DNA from: Bradyrhizobium sp. AZCC 1693
GTDB taxonomy: Bacteria > Pseudomonadota > Alphaproteobacteria > Rhizobiales > Xanthobacteraceae
Assembly (NCBI RefSeq): GCF_036924745.1
Contig: NZ_JAZHSD010000001.1
Span: 5,208,001 to 5,272,000, forward strand
DNA length: 64,000 bases
Direction: 5' to 3'
Shown here: one piece after another, positions 17,033 through 24,455 of the stretch
Layout of the letters: the number at the start of each line of letters is the position of its first letter
How positions within the stretch are numbered: the stretch's first letter is position 1
The notes under the pieces: generated by a model
Told to the model about the DNA's origin: nothing
The model's input: only the letters and a program-made list of their open reading frames with translations
Databases searched by the model: none
Translations under genes and position numbers: made by a program

Positions 17033-18259
17033 CTAACCGGCCGGTCCGGTATCCTCGATGATCGGTCCGAACAGTTCCCAGCGTTCCCCGTTGAACTTCA
17101 TCATCTGCATCTGCTTGTTGATGCGGTAGTCGGTCGGCGAGGTGTTGGTGACCATGCCGGGCAGCGACAGGCTGCCGGTGACGTTCTTCAGATTGGCGGC
17201 CTGCTTCATGATGTTTTCGCGCGTGAGATCGTCGCCGCATTGCTGCAGGATCTTCACCAGCAATTCCGCCGTTGAATAACCATAGGTGTTGACGGTGTTG
17301 AGCTTGTCACCCTCGGGGTAATATTTGTCCATGAAGGCGAAATAGGCCTTGATGCCGGCATCGTCCTTCCACTGCGGATCGCCCGGGTCCTTGCCGTAAT
17401 TGGTAGAGATGATGTCCTTGGAGATATCGAGGCCCGCGGGCTTGAGCGTGGCCGACACCGGGCTCGCATTGATGTCGAGGATGTGCACCGGCTTCCAGCC
17501 GAGGTCGGCGACCTTCTTGATGGCCTGCGCTGCGAATTTTGGCGTCGAGGCGTCGTAGAGCAGGTCAGCGCCCGCTGCCTTCAGCTTGACGATCTGCGAG
17601 TCGATCGTCGGATCGGTTAGTTCATAGGAGGCTTCGGCGACGATCATCAACGTGGCCTTGGTGCCCAGGCCCTCCTTCAGTCCGGTGATGTAATCGCGGC
17701 CGAGGTCGTCGTTCTGGTAGAGAATGCCGATCTTGGCGTTGGGGTGATTTTGCAGAATGTATTTTGCGTAGATACGTCCCTCGGACTGGTAGTTGGGATT
17801 GTAGCCCATCGTCCAAGGGAAGTTCTTGGGATCGGTGAATTTGGAGGCCCCGGTCGCGGCGAGGAGCTGCGGCACCTTCTTGGCGTTGAGATATTTCTGG
17901 ACGGCCGCATTCGACGGCGTGCCGATGATCTGGAAGGTGAACAGAACCTCGTCGCTCTCGACCAGCTTGCGCACCTGCTCCACGGCTTTCGGCGGCGAGT
18001 AAGCGTCGTCATACTGGATCAGATTGAGCTTGCGGCCGTTGATGCCGCCCCGTTCGTTGATCATCTTGAAATAGGCTGCCTGCGTCTTGCCGATGCCGGC
18101 ATAGGCCGACGCCGGGCCTGAGAATGGAACGGTCTGGCCGATCTTGATTTCGGTATCGCTCGCGCCGGTATCGTACTTCTTCTGCGCGCTTGCGGATGTC
18201 GCCGATAGCGCGATCGCAACCGCCGCGCCTGCAAGCAGATGAAGAATGCCACTTCTCAT
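17033..18259 (-). CDS. ABC transporter solute-binding protein, branched-chain amino acid type (copy 2 of a tandem pair)
   Basis: 408 residues with a signal peptide ending at ASAQ and the same KKYDTGASDTEIKIGQ mature start as copy 1. The two proteins align end to end without obvious gaps; segments such as NLKNV and DDAYSPPKAVEQVRKLVESDEV are identical. The region upstream of the ATG also resembles the region upstream of copy 1 (a shared TGGCGGAA...GCAAGGC stretch near 16837-16863 and 18341-18368), so the duplication included the promoter. Each copy has its own terminator. Ligand unknown; divergence in the pocket would suggest different but related ligands. Confidence 0.9.
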   Translation of the reverse strand: MRSGILHLLAGAAVAIALSATSASAQKKYDTGASDTEIKIGQTVPFSGPASAYAGIGKTQAAYFKMINERGGINGRKLNLIQYDDAYSPPKAVEQVRKLVESDEVLFTFQIIGTPSNAAVQKYLNAKKVPQLLAATGASKFTDPKNFPWTMGYNPNYQSEGRIYAKYILQNHPNAKIGILYQNDDLGRDYITGLKEGLGTKATLMIVAEASYELTDPTIDSQIVKLKAAGADLLYDASTPKFAAQAIKKVADLGWKPVHILDINASPVSATLKPAGLDISKDIISTNYGKDPGDPQWKDDAGIKAYFAFMDKYYPEGDKLNTVNTYGYSTAELLVKILQQCGDDLTRENIMKQAANLKNVTGSLSLPGMVTNTSPTDYRINKQMQMMKFNGERWELFGPIIEDTGPAG

Positions 18260-18385
18260 ATCGCTGCCTCCGTAGTGTTGACCGATGATCGTGTCCGGTC
18301 ACCGGTTCGGATGGCCAGCCGTCATCGTTGCCAGCGAGTGTGGCGGAACGGATTTGGCAACGCAAGGCAGTGAAAGGTGAGCCCG

Positions 18386-18748
18386 TCAAGCCAGCCAGAG
18401 CAGGACCAAAGCGAGCGTCGCGGGCGCCGCCTGCACGTAGAGGATCCGGCGGCTGACGGTCGCCGCGCCATAGGCGCCCGCCACGATCACGCAGAGCAGA
18501 AAGAATACCTTGATCTGGAAGGCGAAGCCCGGAGTGGGATGGAACAGGCCCCAGACGAGGCCCGCGGCGAGGAAGCCGTTATACAGGCCCTGGTTGGCGG
18601 CCAGCACCTTCGAATCCCTTGCCTTCTCGATTTCGTTGCGGAAGATCTTCAGGCCCAGCGGCTTGTCCCAGAGAAACATCTCCAGCACCAGAAAGAACAC
18701 ATGCAGCGCGGCAACCACCGCGACCAGAGAATTGGCGATGAAGATCAT
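18386..18748 (-). CDS. DUF1304 small membrane protein
   Basis: A 120-residue protein with four hydrophobic helices, matching DUF1304: MIFIANSLVAVVAALHVFFLVLEM at the start, then NEIEKARDSKVLAANQGLYNGFLAAGL in the centre, both well conserved in that family. The ATG at 18748 with GGGGGA upstream is preferred over a TTG five codons earlier. The function of the family is unknown; it is an inner-membrane protein. It is divergent from the alkyltransferase gene. Confidence 0.8.
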   Translation of the reverse strand: MIFIANSLVAVVAALHVFFLVLEMFLWDKPLGLKIFRNEIEKARDSKVLAANQGLYNGFLAAGLVWGLFHPTPGFAFQIKVFFLLCVIVAGAYGAATVSRRILYVQAAPATLALVLLWLA

Positions 18749-18847
18749 GTTGCGGTCCCCCAAACCGGCAGCGGAATTCGGGTGGACGCTAGCATGGCGT
18801 GCGTGAAAAGTGCGGATCGCCCCGCCGATATTTTTCAGGGAATGACG

Positions 18848-19399
18848 ATGCCCGAAAACTTCAACCTCGATCGCCTTCCAACGCCCATCGGGACGGCGCT
18901 ATTGGTCACCGATGCGGACGGCCTGCTCCGCGCGCTGGACTGGGACGATTATGAGCCGCGCATGCAGCAATTGCTGCGCCTGCATTATGGCACGGTGAAT
19001 TTGAAAGATGCGCCGGCGCCGGGCGAGTTGCGCGCCGCATTGACCGGCTATTTCAAGGGCGACCTCGACCGCCTTGCTGCGATCGAGTGGCGCGTCGCCG
19101 GCACGCCGTTCCAGCAAAAGGTCTGGAACGCGCTGCCCCGGATTCCCTTAGGCACGACGCTGAGCTATGGCGCGCTCGCCGCGAAGCTCAAAATGCCCAA
19201 AGCCGTCCGCGCCGTCGGCCACGCCAACGGCTCGAATCCGATCAGCGTAGTCCTGCCCTGTCACCGCCTGATCGGTGCCAGCGGCTCGCTGGTGAAGTAT
19301 GGCGGTGGGCTGCAGCGCAAGCGCTGGCTGTTGCAGCACGAGGGCGCCCGGATTCAAGAAGGGGGGCGGGTCAATCGAGCGACTGGAAGCTGCGCTTGA
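18848..19399 (+). CDS. ogt: Methylated-DNA-protein-cysteine methyltransferase
   Basis: A 183-residue suicide DNA repair protein that takes the methyl group from O6-methylguanine onto its own cysteine. The active-site motif VVLPCHRLIG places Cys at 138; the helix-turn-helix region with the Arg finger is seen in MPKAVRAVGHANGSNP, and [10 protein letters not shown] follows. The start at 18848 is chosen because AGGGA lies 6 bp upstream; ATG 18842 is in frame but too close to that site. The last 15 residues (after QHEGARI) are not typical. A decayed fragment of a second gene of this kind lies at 23773-23880. Confidence 0.9.
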   Translation: MPENFNLDRLPTPIGTALLVTDADGLLRALDWDDYEPRMQQLLRLHYGTVNLKDAPAPGELRAALTGYFKGDLDRLAAIEWRVAGTPFQQKVWNALPRIPLGTTLSYGALAAKLKMPKAVRAVGHANGSNPISVVLPCHRLIGASGSLVKYGGGLQRKRWLLQHEGARIQEGGRVNRATGSCA

Positions 19400-19413
19400 G
19401 AACCCGTCATACG

Positions 19414-19524
19414 CTAATCGAGGCCTCGTGTGTTTCGCATGTCCCGCACGATATAGATGAACACAAGAACCGTGGGGGCCCAGGCCAGTATCGCTCCCAC
19501 CAGCATCGCATACACTGTCGTCAT
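19414..19524 (-). CDS. Very small single-helix membrane protein
   Basis: A 36-residue peptide consisting of a hydrophobic segment (YAMLVGAILAWAPTVLVFIYIV) and a charged C-terminal tail RDMRNTRGLD. AAGGAG sits 5 bp before the ATG at 19524, an almost ideal ribosome site, which is the main reason to accept it. It is last in a run of three small minus-strand genes. No family recognised. The single helix with a positive tail suggests an inner-membrane micro-protein. Confidence 0.55.
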   Translation of the reverse strand: MTTVYAMLVGAILAWAPTVLVFIYIVRDMRNTRGLD

Positions 19525-19562
19525 GGCCGCTCCTTGGGTGTTCGTTCCACCCCGTAGCTGGA

Positions 19563-19748
19563 TCAGCTTCTTCCCGCGACCGACGGTTCGGGACATTTGT
19601 AGAGCCATTTCCAGTAGGCGCGGTTGCGTTCCAGCTGACGTTTGTAAATCTCGCGGCACTTCACCGAGCAAAACTGTTCGAAATACCAGCTGCGCCGGAC
19701 CAGCCCGAAGGGGCGCTTGCACTCAGGATTTCCGCAGCAGTTTGTCAT
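19563..19748 (-). CDS. Small Cys-rich zinc-finger-like protein (61 aa)
   Basis: 61 residues with two cysteine clusters: Cys4/Cys5 and Cys10 (CCGNPEC), then Cys27 and Cys31 in FCSVKC, and a further Cys near the C-terminus. The FCSxxCxxxY pattern is typical of FCS/TRASH-like zinc-binding units. The remainder is rich in Arg, Lys and Trp, suggesting binding to nucleic acid or an acidic partner. Its ATG overlaps the stop of the upstream gene by 4 bp, so the two are translated together. No named family recognised. Confidence 0.65.
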   Translation of the reverse strand: MTNCCGNPECKRPFGLVRRSWYFEQFCSVKCREIYKRQLERNRAYWKWLYKCPEPSVAGRS

Positions 19749-19909
19749 GACGCGACCTCCGCATTTGTACGCCGTATCCAGCGAATGAAACTCTCGTGAC
19801 CCTTGTCGAGACAGAAGCGTCCGCAGTAGCGTTCAATCGCAGGATTTCGCAGGCAGATGATTTTCGGGTCTTCATTGTCGCAATGAGAGCAGCGCGGTTC
19901 TAAACGCAT
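19745..19909 (-). CDS. Small Cys-rich zinc-finger-like protein (54 aa)
   Basis: 54 residues with Cys-x-x-Cys (CSHC, 7-10), Cys19 and then YCGRFC (29, 33), followed by a basic tail (ESFIRWIRRTN). The pattern YCxxxC resembles FCSVKC in the next gene, so the two are probably distant paralogues or partners. The ATG at 19909 has AAGGAGG 5 bp upstream, a near-perfect site; the frame runs further upstream (to 20080) without support. It starts the small-gene operon. Confidence 0.65.
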   Translation of the reverse strand: MRLEPRCSHCDNEDPKIICLRNPAIERYCGRFCLDKGHESFIRWIRRTNAEVAS

Positions 19910-20104
19910 GGCGACCTCCTTCTGAGGAATTGCCACTGCCTGATCAAAATGTGATGCTTTGCTGTCGCCCTTGTTCTCTCGGGGAGCGACGATGCGAAGT
20001 CTCGCGCCGTCACCACTTTTCTTCAACTTGTCTAGATGTTTGGCGGGGTCATCCTTGCGTATAGCCGGCCCGCAACCCATTACCGCGGCGCCAACCCGGC
20101 CGGG

Positions 20105-20494
20105 TCATTTGCCCGTTGCGGCGCCTTTTCGTTCCAGGGCGGCATCGAGGCACCCGATCAAGGTTTCTCCGTCGAAGGGCTTGGTCAGATAGCAGATCGC
20201 TCCGGCTTTCAGAGCGCGCGCGCGATCGCTCTCGACGGCGAAAGCGGTGATGAAAATGAACGGCAGGCTGTGTCCCCGGGCAAGCAGGTAGGCCTGCAAT
20301 TCGAGCCCGCTCATGGACGGCATTCTGACATCCGCTATCACGCACGATGTGTCACCCAGCTGCGACGATCGCAAGAACTCTTCGGGCGACGCGAATGTAT
20401 GGACGGCGTAGCCAAGCGATCTCACGAGGTTGTGGGTCGCGGCGCGAACGGATCCATCATCGTCGATGATTGAAATTACCGGTGGGTTGGACAC
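20105..20494 (-). CDS. Stand-alone receiver-domain response regulator
   Basis: A 129-residue CheY-like protein with Asp11-Asp12, phosphoacceptor Asp55 (VIADVRMPSMSG) and Lys105 (LTKPF), but no output domain. The receiver is of the FixJ subtype. It lies 111 bp downstream of the FixJ-like regulator at 20606 and in the same direction as the kinase at 21274, so it probably competes for or relays phosphate from that kinase. The ATG is a normal start. Confidence 0.85.
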   Translation of the reverse strand: MSNPPVISIIDDDGSVRAATHNLVRSLGYAVHTFASPEEFLRSSQLGDTSCVIADVRMPSMSGLELQAYLLARGHSLPFIFITAFAVESDRARALKAGAICYLTKPFDGETLIGCLDAALERKGAATGK

Positions 20495-20605
20495 CGTGGT
20501 CCTTCCTGGAACGGCGGTCCTTCCTGGAGACGACCGGAAGGTGTCTCTTGCTGTATAGCCGCGTGGTGGGAGAGTGCGTCCGAAATCAGAGTCGGAGAAT
20601 CATAC

Positions 20606-21277
20606 TTAGGTTTGCGGCCTGCCGGATGCGGGCCCGATCCCGAGCATCTCGGCCATTCTCACCAGATCGGGCAGCGACTTCGCGGTCATTTTTCGCATGA
20701 TGTGCCCGCGGTGTATCTTCACGGTGATCTCGGCAATGCCGATTTCGGCGGCAATCTGCTTGTTCATGAGGCCGGCCGTGACCAGAGCCATCACTTCCCG
20801 TTCCCGCGGGGTCAGGGTCGCGAAACGAGCATGCAGGCCGGAGAGCATCCTGGCTTCATCGCGGCTGACCCGGTCGCGTTCGATTGCCGCGGTTACGGCA
20901 TCCAGCATGTCCTGGTCGCGGAACGGCTTGGTCAGGAAGTCGACGGCTCCGGCCTTCATCGCCCTGACCGTCATCGGGATATCGCCGTGGCCCGTCATGA
21001 AGATGATCGGAATCTGAATATCGGCCTTCGCCAGCTCGGCCTGAAAGTCGAGGCCGCTCAGCCGGGGCAGCCTGATGTCGAGGATCAGGCAGCCGGCAAC
21101 GTTCGGAAGCTTGCTCTGCAGAAACTCGTGAGCCGAACCGAACACTTCGACCCGCAACCCTACCGACCGGAAAAGGTTGCTCAGGGCTTCACGCACCGAC
21201 GCGTCGTCGTCGACAACAAAGACGACCGGTTCCTCGGCGCTTGCGAGGGTGTGAGGCGATGCTGGACGGCCGTTCAC
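20606..21277 (-). CDS. FixJ-family response regulator (receiver plus LuxR HTH)
   Basis: A 223-residue regulator. The receiver (about 16-130) has the acidic cluster at 23-25, phosphoacceptor Asp67 (LILDIRLPRLSG), Thr in FMTGHGD and Lys117 (LTKPF). The LuxR-type helix-turn-helix (about 150-212) is evident from LTPREREVMALVTAGLMNKQIAAEIGIAEITVKIHRGHIMRK, split here into recognisable blocks. The GTG start at 21277 overlaps the kinase stop by 4 bp and has AGGAGG 7 bp upstream; a longer frame to 21385 would overlap the kinase and is rejected. It should be phosphorylated by that kinase and activate transcription. Confidence 0.9.
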   Translation of the reverse strand: MNGRPASPHTLASAEEPVVFVVDDDASVREALSNLFRSVGLRVEVFGSAHEFLQSKLPNVAGCLILDIRLPRLSGLDFQAELAKADIQIPIIFMTGHGDIPMTVRAMKAGAVDFLTKPFRDQDMLDAVTAAIERDRVSRDEARMLSGLHARFATLTPREREVMALVTAGLMNKQIAAEIGIAEITVKIHRGHIMRKMTAKSLPDLVRMAEMLGIGPASGRPQT

Positions 21278-23049
21278 GTACTGTCCTCCTGATGCAATGG
21301 CAGGGTGAACTGAAACGTCGCGCCGGTACCGGCATTGCCGGACGCCGACAGCCGTCCTCCGTGTGCGTCGACGATCGAGCGGCAAATCGACAGGCCCATG
21401 CCCATGCCGCTGGATTTGGTGGTGAAGAAGGCATCGAACAGCCGATCGGCATTCTCGGCGGCCACGCCGACACCGCAGTCGCTCACCGTGACCAGAACCT
21501 GGCGGGCCTCGTCCTGGAGCGTTCGGATCACCAGTTCGCGCGGCCGGTCCTTGACCGGTTGCATCGCTTCAATCCCGTTGACGACGAGGTTGAGGATGAC
21601 TTGTTGCAGCTGGATCCGGTCGGCGAGGACCGGCGGGAGGGCAGGGGCGAGTTCCAGCCGCAGCGCCACGCGGTGGCTGAGCAACTCATGCTGCACGAGG
21701 CTCAGGACCTCGTTGACGACTTCGTTGATGTGGAGCGCCTTCCGATCGGTGGTCTTGTTCACGAGCGCGCGGACGCGCTGGATGACCTCTCCCGCCCGAT
21801 TGCCGTCATTGATAATCGACTGCAGGGTGCCGCGCGCTTCCTTCAGGTTGGCAGGTTCGCGGTCGAGCCAGCGCAGGCATGCCGCGGCATTGGTGACGAC
21901 GGCGGCGAGCGGCTGGTTCACTTCATGGGCGATCGACGCAGCCATTTCCCCGAGCGCCGTCACCCGCGCGACATGCGCCAGGTTCGTCTGCGCTTCATGC
22001 AATTCGATCTCGGCTTGCTTGCGGGCGGTAACATCCGTCACGGCCCCGACAAATTCGACGCCACCTGATGCATCCGTCACCGCACGGGCCGTGGCGTGGA
22101 CATGCTTGACCGCGCCGTCAGGCATCAGCAATCGATATCCGTGCTCGAAGTCCCTTCCGTCGCGGGACGCGCGGTCGATGGTCTGTTGCACGCGCGCACG
22201 ATCGTCCGGATGAACGCGTTGAAAGACCGCGGCGTGGTTGATGGAGGGAGCCTTGTCGTAGCCAAACATTCTGAATGTTTCTTCCGACCAAATGATTTCT
22301 CCGCTGGCGACGCGCCAGCCGAAGCTGCCTGTGCCGCTCAATCGCTGAGCTTCGGCCAGATACATTTCACTCTGCCGCAAGGCATTTTCGGCCTCCTTGC
22401 GCTCGGTGATGTCCTCGCACGCGATCAGCACGATCAGCTGATTGTCCAGCCGCCGCACGGCCTTGGCGTTTTCACGAACCCAAAGCGCTGAACCGTCCTT
22501 GCGGACCTTCCGGATTTCCCAACTGTGGGGTTGGCCGATGTTCTCCAGGCATATGGCAACGTTGCTCCGGGCTGCCTGCTGCTCTTCGGCAGGAAAGACT
22601 TTCAGCACGGATTGCCCGAGCAATTCGCTGACGGAGTAGCCGAGTTGTGCCGCGCCGAATGTGTTGACCGACAGCACTGTGCCGGCCGCGTCGACCATGA
22701 AATACATCACCGGGTTGTGCTCGAATACTTCCTTCCATTGCGCCTCACGCTGACGCAACGCCTCTATCGCGTGTTGTTCGGCTCTCGACCGGCCGTGGAG
22801 CACGGCTTCCATCTGCCTGCGGGCAGTGCCCACCCGGCGCATCATGATCAGTGAGGCGAGAAGCGAGGCAATGAGCAGCACGACGGCGGTCAAATAGGCG
22901 GGGGCCGCCGGCGCGGGGCCGAGCACAAGCCAGATGAAGGCCGCCGCAGCCAACGCCAACACCATGCTGCCCAGCAGCCATTGCTCGGCGGAGCGCCAGG
23001 ATTTCATGGTCTGGTCCCGCATCATAGGCAGCACAAAAGGCTTGGCCAT
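21274..23049 (-). CDS. PAS-domain sensor histidine kinase with two N-terminal membrane helices
   Basis: 591 residues. Two helices (about 25-45 and 50-70) form a hairpin with almost no periplasmic loop, so the signal is probably intramembrane or cytoplasmic. Two PAS domains follow (about 103-220 and 232-345), each ending in a DIT/DVT motif with ERK/ARK. The phosphorylation box has His375 (ASIAHEVNQPL), the same HEVNQPLAA subtype as FixL and DctB-like kinases, and N, G1 and G2 boxes are present. No haem-binding His pattern of FixL was identified. First gene of a kinase-regulator-receiver operon. A Met at 9, 10 or 15 could also be the start. Confidence 0.9.
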   Translation of the reverse strand: MAKPFVLPMMRDQTMKSWRSAEQWLLGSMVLALAAAAFIWLVLGPAPAAPAYLTAVVLLIASLLASLIMMRRVGTARRQMEAVLHGRSRAEQHAIEALRQREAQWKEVFEHNPVMYFMVDAAGTVLSVNTFGAAQLGYSVSELLGQSVLKVFPAEEQQAARSNVAICLENIGQPHSWEIRKVRKDGSALWVRENAKAVRRLDNQLIVLIACEDITERKEAENALRQSEMYLAEAQRLSGTGSFGWRVASGEIIWSEETFRMFGYDKAPSINHAAVFQRVHPDDRARVQQTIDRASRDGRDFEHGYRLLMPDGAVKHVHATARAVTDASGGVEFVGAVTDVTARKQAEIELHEAQTNLAHVARVTALGEMAASIAHEVNQPLAAVVTNAAACLRWLDREPANLKEARGTLQSIINDGNRAGEVIQRVRALVNKTTDRKALHINEVVNEVLSLVQHELLSHRVALRLELAPALPPVLADRIQLQQVILNLVVNGIEAMQPVKDRPRELVIRTLQDEARQVLVTVSDCGVGVAAENADRLFDAFFTTKSSGMGMGLSICRSIVDAHGGRLSASGNAGTGATFQFTLPLHQEDST

Positions 23050-23490
23050 CCCGGGCCCGCGCTGCGTCGCTAGGTGATCTCTATCATCAGCGGCGACAAC
23101 GTCGCCCTCCTAACAGGCGCATACTAGCAGCTTTTGGACGTCCGGAAGGATATTCCGGAGGCATAAAGATCCGGGGCGTTCCCTGCGTGCAGTCGATGCG
23201 CCACCCGGGGAATGCGACATTCCGATTCCCCGCCCGCGGCCCGGATAGCGATCCCAAACCTAGGTATGATCCTGCCAACCGAATGTAATGTGTGGATCAA
23301 CCTCCGTTCAATGGTTCGTCCGGTTTCAATGATGAAGCTTATTGGGTAACCCGGTGGCACCAGAGTTTCTGGAAATTGCCCTGCGGGAAGGCGAGACCTT
23401 CAACCGGACGTCTCGCCGAACGCAAACATCCCGTCGCAGTTGTCAAACCCGTAACCCGGCGATCGCCGATCGCAAACTTTGGGGATTGAT
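23050..23490. promoter_or_regulatory. Intergenic region upstream of the PAS kinase with two inverted repeats
   Basis: This 441-bp gap holds no convincing gene. Two perfect inverted repeats stand out: TCCGGAA-ggata-TTCCGGA at 23141-23159 and GGAATG-cga-CATTCC at 23209-23223. Both lie 90-175 bp upstream of the kinase start, where operators are expected. Whether a regulator of this operon binds them is unknown. Confidence 0.4.
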
Positions 23491-23772
23491 ATGCCGAAAG
23501 CACGCCTGCGGTTGATCCTTTGCTCTGATGACGTCGGACCCGAGGCAAGGCGCCGGAGATCGGACCGCAGCTTCCGACCTTCCGTGATCGATGGTGGCAA
23601 GCGGGCAATCGCCGTGTCGGCAGGGGACCCATGGCAAGCGTTGCTCGAACTGTTCGATCTGGGTCTTCTGGTTTCCCAGACAAATTATCTTGCCTTCGTG
23701 GCGGCGAGCCTGACTGCTCTCGAGCTCCATGGCTGGGCTGATTTCCAAACAGAACAATCAGACTCGCGATAG
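23491..23772 (+). CDS. Short hypothetical protein
   Basis: A 93-residue frame beginning ATG at 23491 with GGGGAT just upstream. It contains a hydrophobic/amphipathic second half (WQALLELFDLGLLVSQTNYLAFVAASL). No family recognised and no partner. Its stop codon is followed in the same frame by the remnant of an alkyltransferase gene, so this whole stretch may be decayed DNA and the frame may not be expressed. Confidence 0.3.
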   Translation: MPKARLRLILCSDDVGPEARRRRSDRSFRPSVIDGGKRAIAVSAGDPWQALLELFDLGLLVSQTNYLAFVAASLTALELHGWADFQTEQSDSR

Positions 23773-23880
23773 CGCGGTCGCTGTCATCGCCCGATCCGCG
23801 CCGATGGTTCGCTGGTCAAATATGGCGGCGGGCTCGCGCGGAAACGCTCGCTGCTGCGGCACGAAGGCGTGAACCTCTAA
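23773..23880 (+). pseudogene. 3' remnant of a methylguanine-DNA methyltransferase (ogt-like) gene
   Basis: Read in one frame from 23773, the codons give [18 protein letters not shown] and then [15 protein letters not shown] before a TAA at 23878. This matches the C-terminal third of Ogt/Ada: [27 protein letters not shown]. The Pro before the catalytic Cys has become Arg and LIG has become PIR. Nothing upstream resembles the rest of the gene, and an in-frame TAG stands at 23770. The intact gene at 18848-19399 has the same segment, so this is a decayed copy or the edge of an old deletion. Confidence 0.8.
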
Positions 23881-23922
23881 TTGGCGCCAGAATTGCCGCC
23901 CGCCCGCCCGCGAGGCGCGGCC

Positions 23923-23956
23923 AAGTCAGCTGAATAGAAGTCAGCTGAATAGAAGT
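23923..23956. repeat. Tandem 15-bp repeat upstream of blaI
   Basis: AAGTCAGCTGAATAG occurs at 23923-23937 and again immediately at 23938-23952, with AAGT of a third start at 23953. Each unit contains the palindrome CAGCTG. It lies 65-100 bp before the blaI-type start codon. Confidence 0.6.
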
Positions 23957-24020
23957 TGCGGATTCCGGCCACGTATGCGACGCTCTGTAGCATTGAGGCC
24001 CGAGATCGCAAGGTAGCACC

Positions 24021-24455
24021 ATGGATGACAGCCTGCCCGAACTGGGCGACCTCGAACGCGAGGTCATGCAACTGGTTTGGGCCAATGGTCCTGTCACGGC
24101 CGAGGCCGTCCGCGAACGGCTTTCCCGCCCGTTGAAAGAATCGACCGTCCGCACCGTGCTGCGACGATTGGAAGACAAGGGCTACACCACGCACACCGTG
24201 GATGGACGAACCTATGTCTATCAGGCCGCCGAGCCACGCGCGCGGGTTGCGGCGAAAGCCGTCCAGCGCATCGTCGACTGGTTCTGCAACGGCTCCGTCG
24301 AAGAGGTCCTGGTCGGCATGGTGGACACGGCGATGCTCGACCAGCGCCAGTTACGCACGCTGGCCGACCAGGTTGCGAAGGCCAAGACTAAAATCAAGAC
24401 CAGGACTGAGACCAAAGCCGAGACCAAGACAGAGGCGAAGGGAAGGAGGAGATAA
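24021..24455 (+). CDS. BlaI/MecI/CopY-family transcriptional repressor
   Basis: A 144-residue winged-helix repressor: LPELGDLEREVMQLVWANGPVTAEAVRERL is the family's opening, followed by STVRTVLRRLEDKGYTTH (recognition helix) and the wing with DGRTYVYQA. The dimerisation half includes VEEVLVGMVD. The last 25 residues are an unusual Lys/Thr/Glu repeat tail (TKIKTRTETKAETKTEAKGRRR region). Its stop and the start of the M56 protease share one base (TAATG). In the known systems the paired membrane protease triggers cleavage of the repressor; the same logic is inferred here. CopY metal-binding Cys residues are absent. Confidence 0.9.
   Translation: MDDSLPELGDLEREVMQLVWANGPVTAEAVRERLSRPLKESTVRTVLRRLEDKGYTTHTVDGRTYVYQAAEPRARVAAKAVQRIVDWFCNGSVEEVLVGMVDTAMLDQRQLRTLADQVAKAKTKIKTRTETKAETKTEAKGRRR

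Noticed and set aside
15412..17061. Long plus-strand open frame across the solute-binding protein gene and its terminator
   Set aside because: It runs through a strong terminator and a palindromic repeat and is antisense to a clear signal-peptide-bearing protein.
19910..20080. Longer N-terminus for the 54-residue Cys-rich protein
   Set aside because: The added residues have no start signal, while ATG 19909 has a near-perfect ribosome site.
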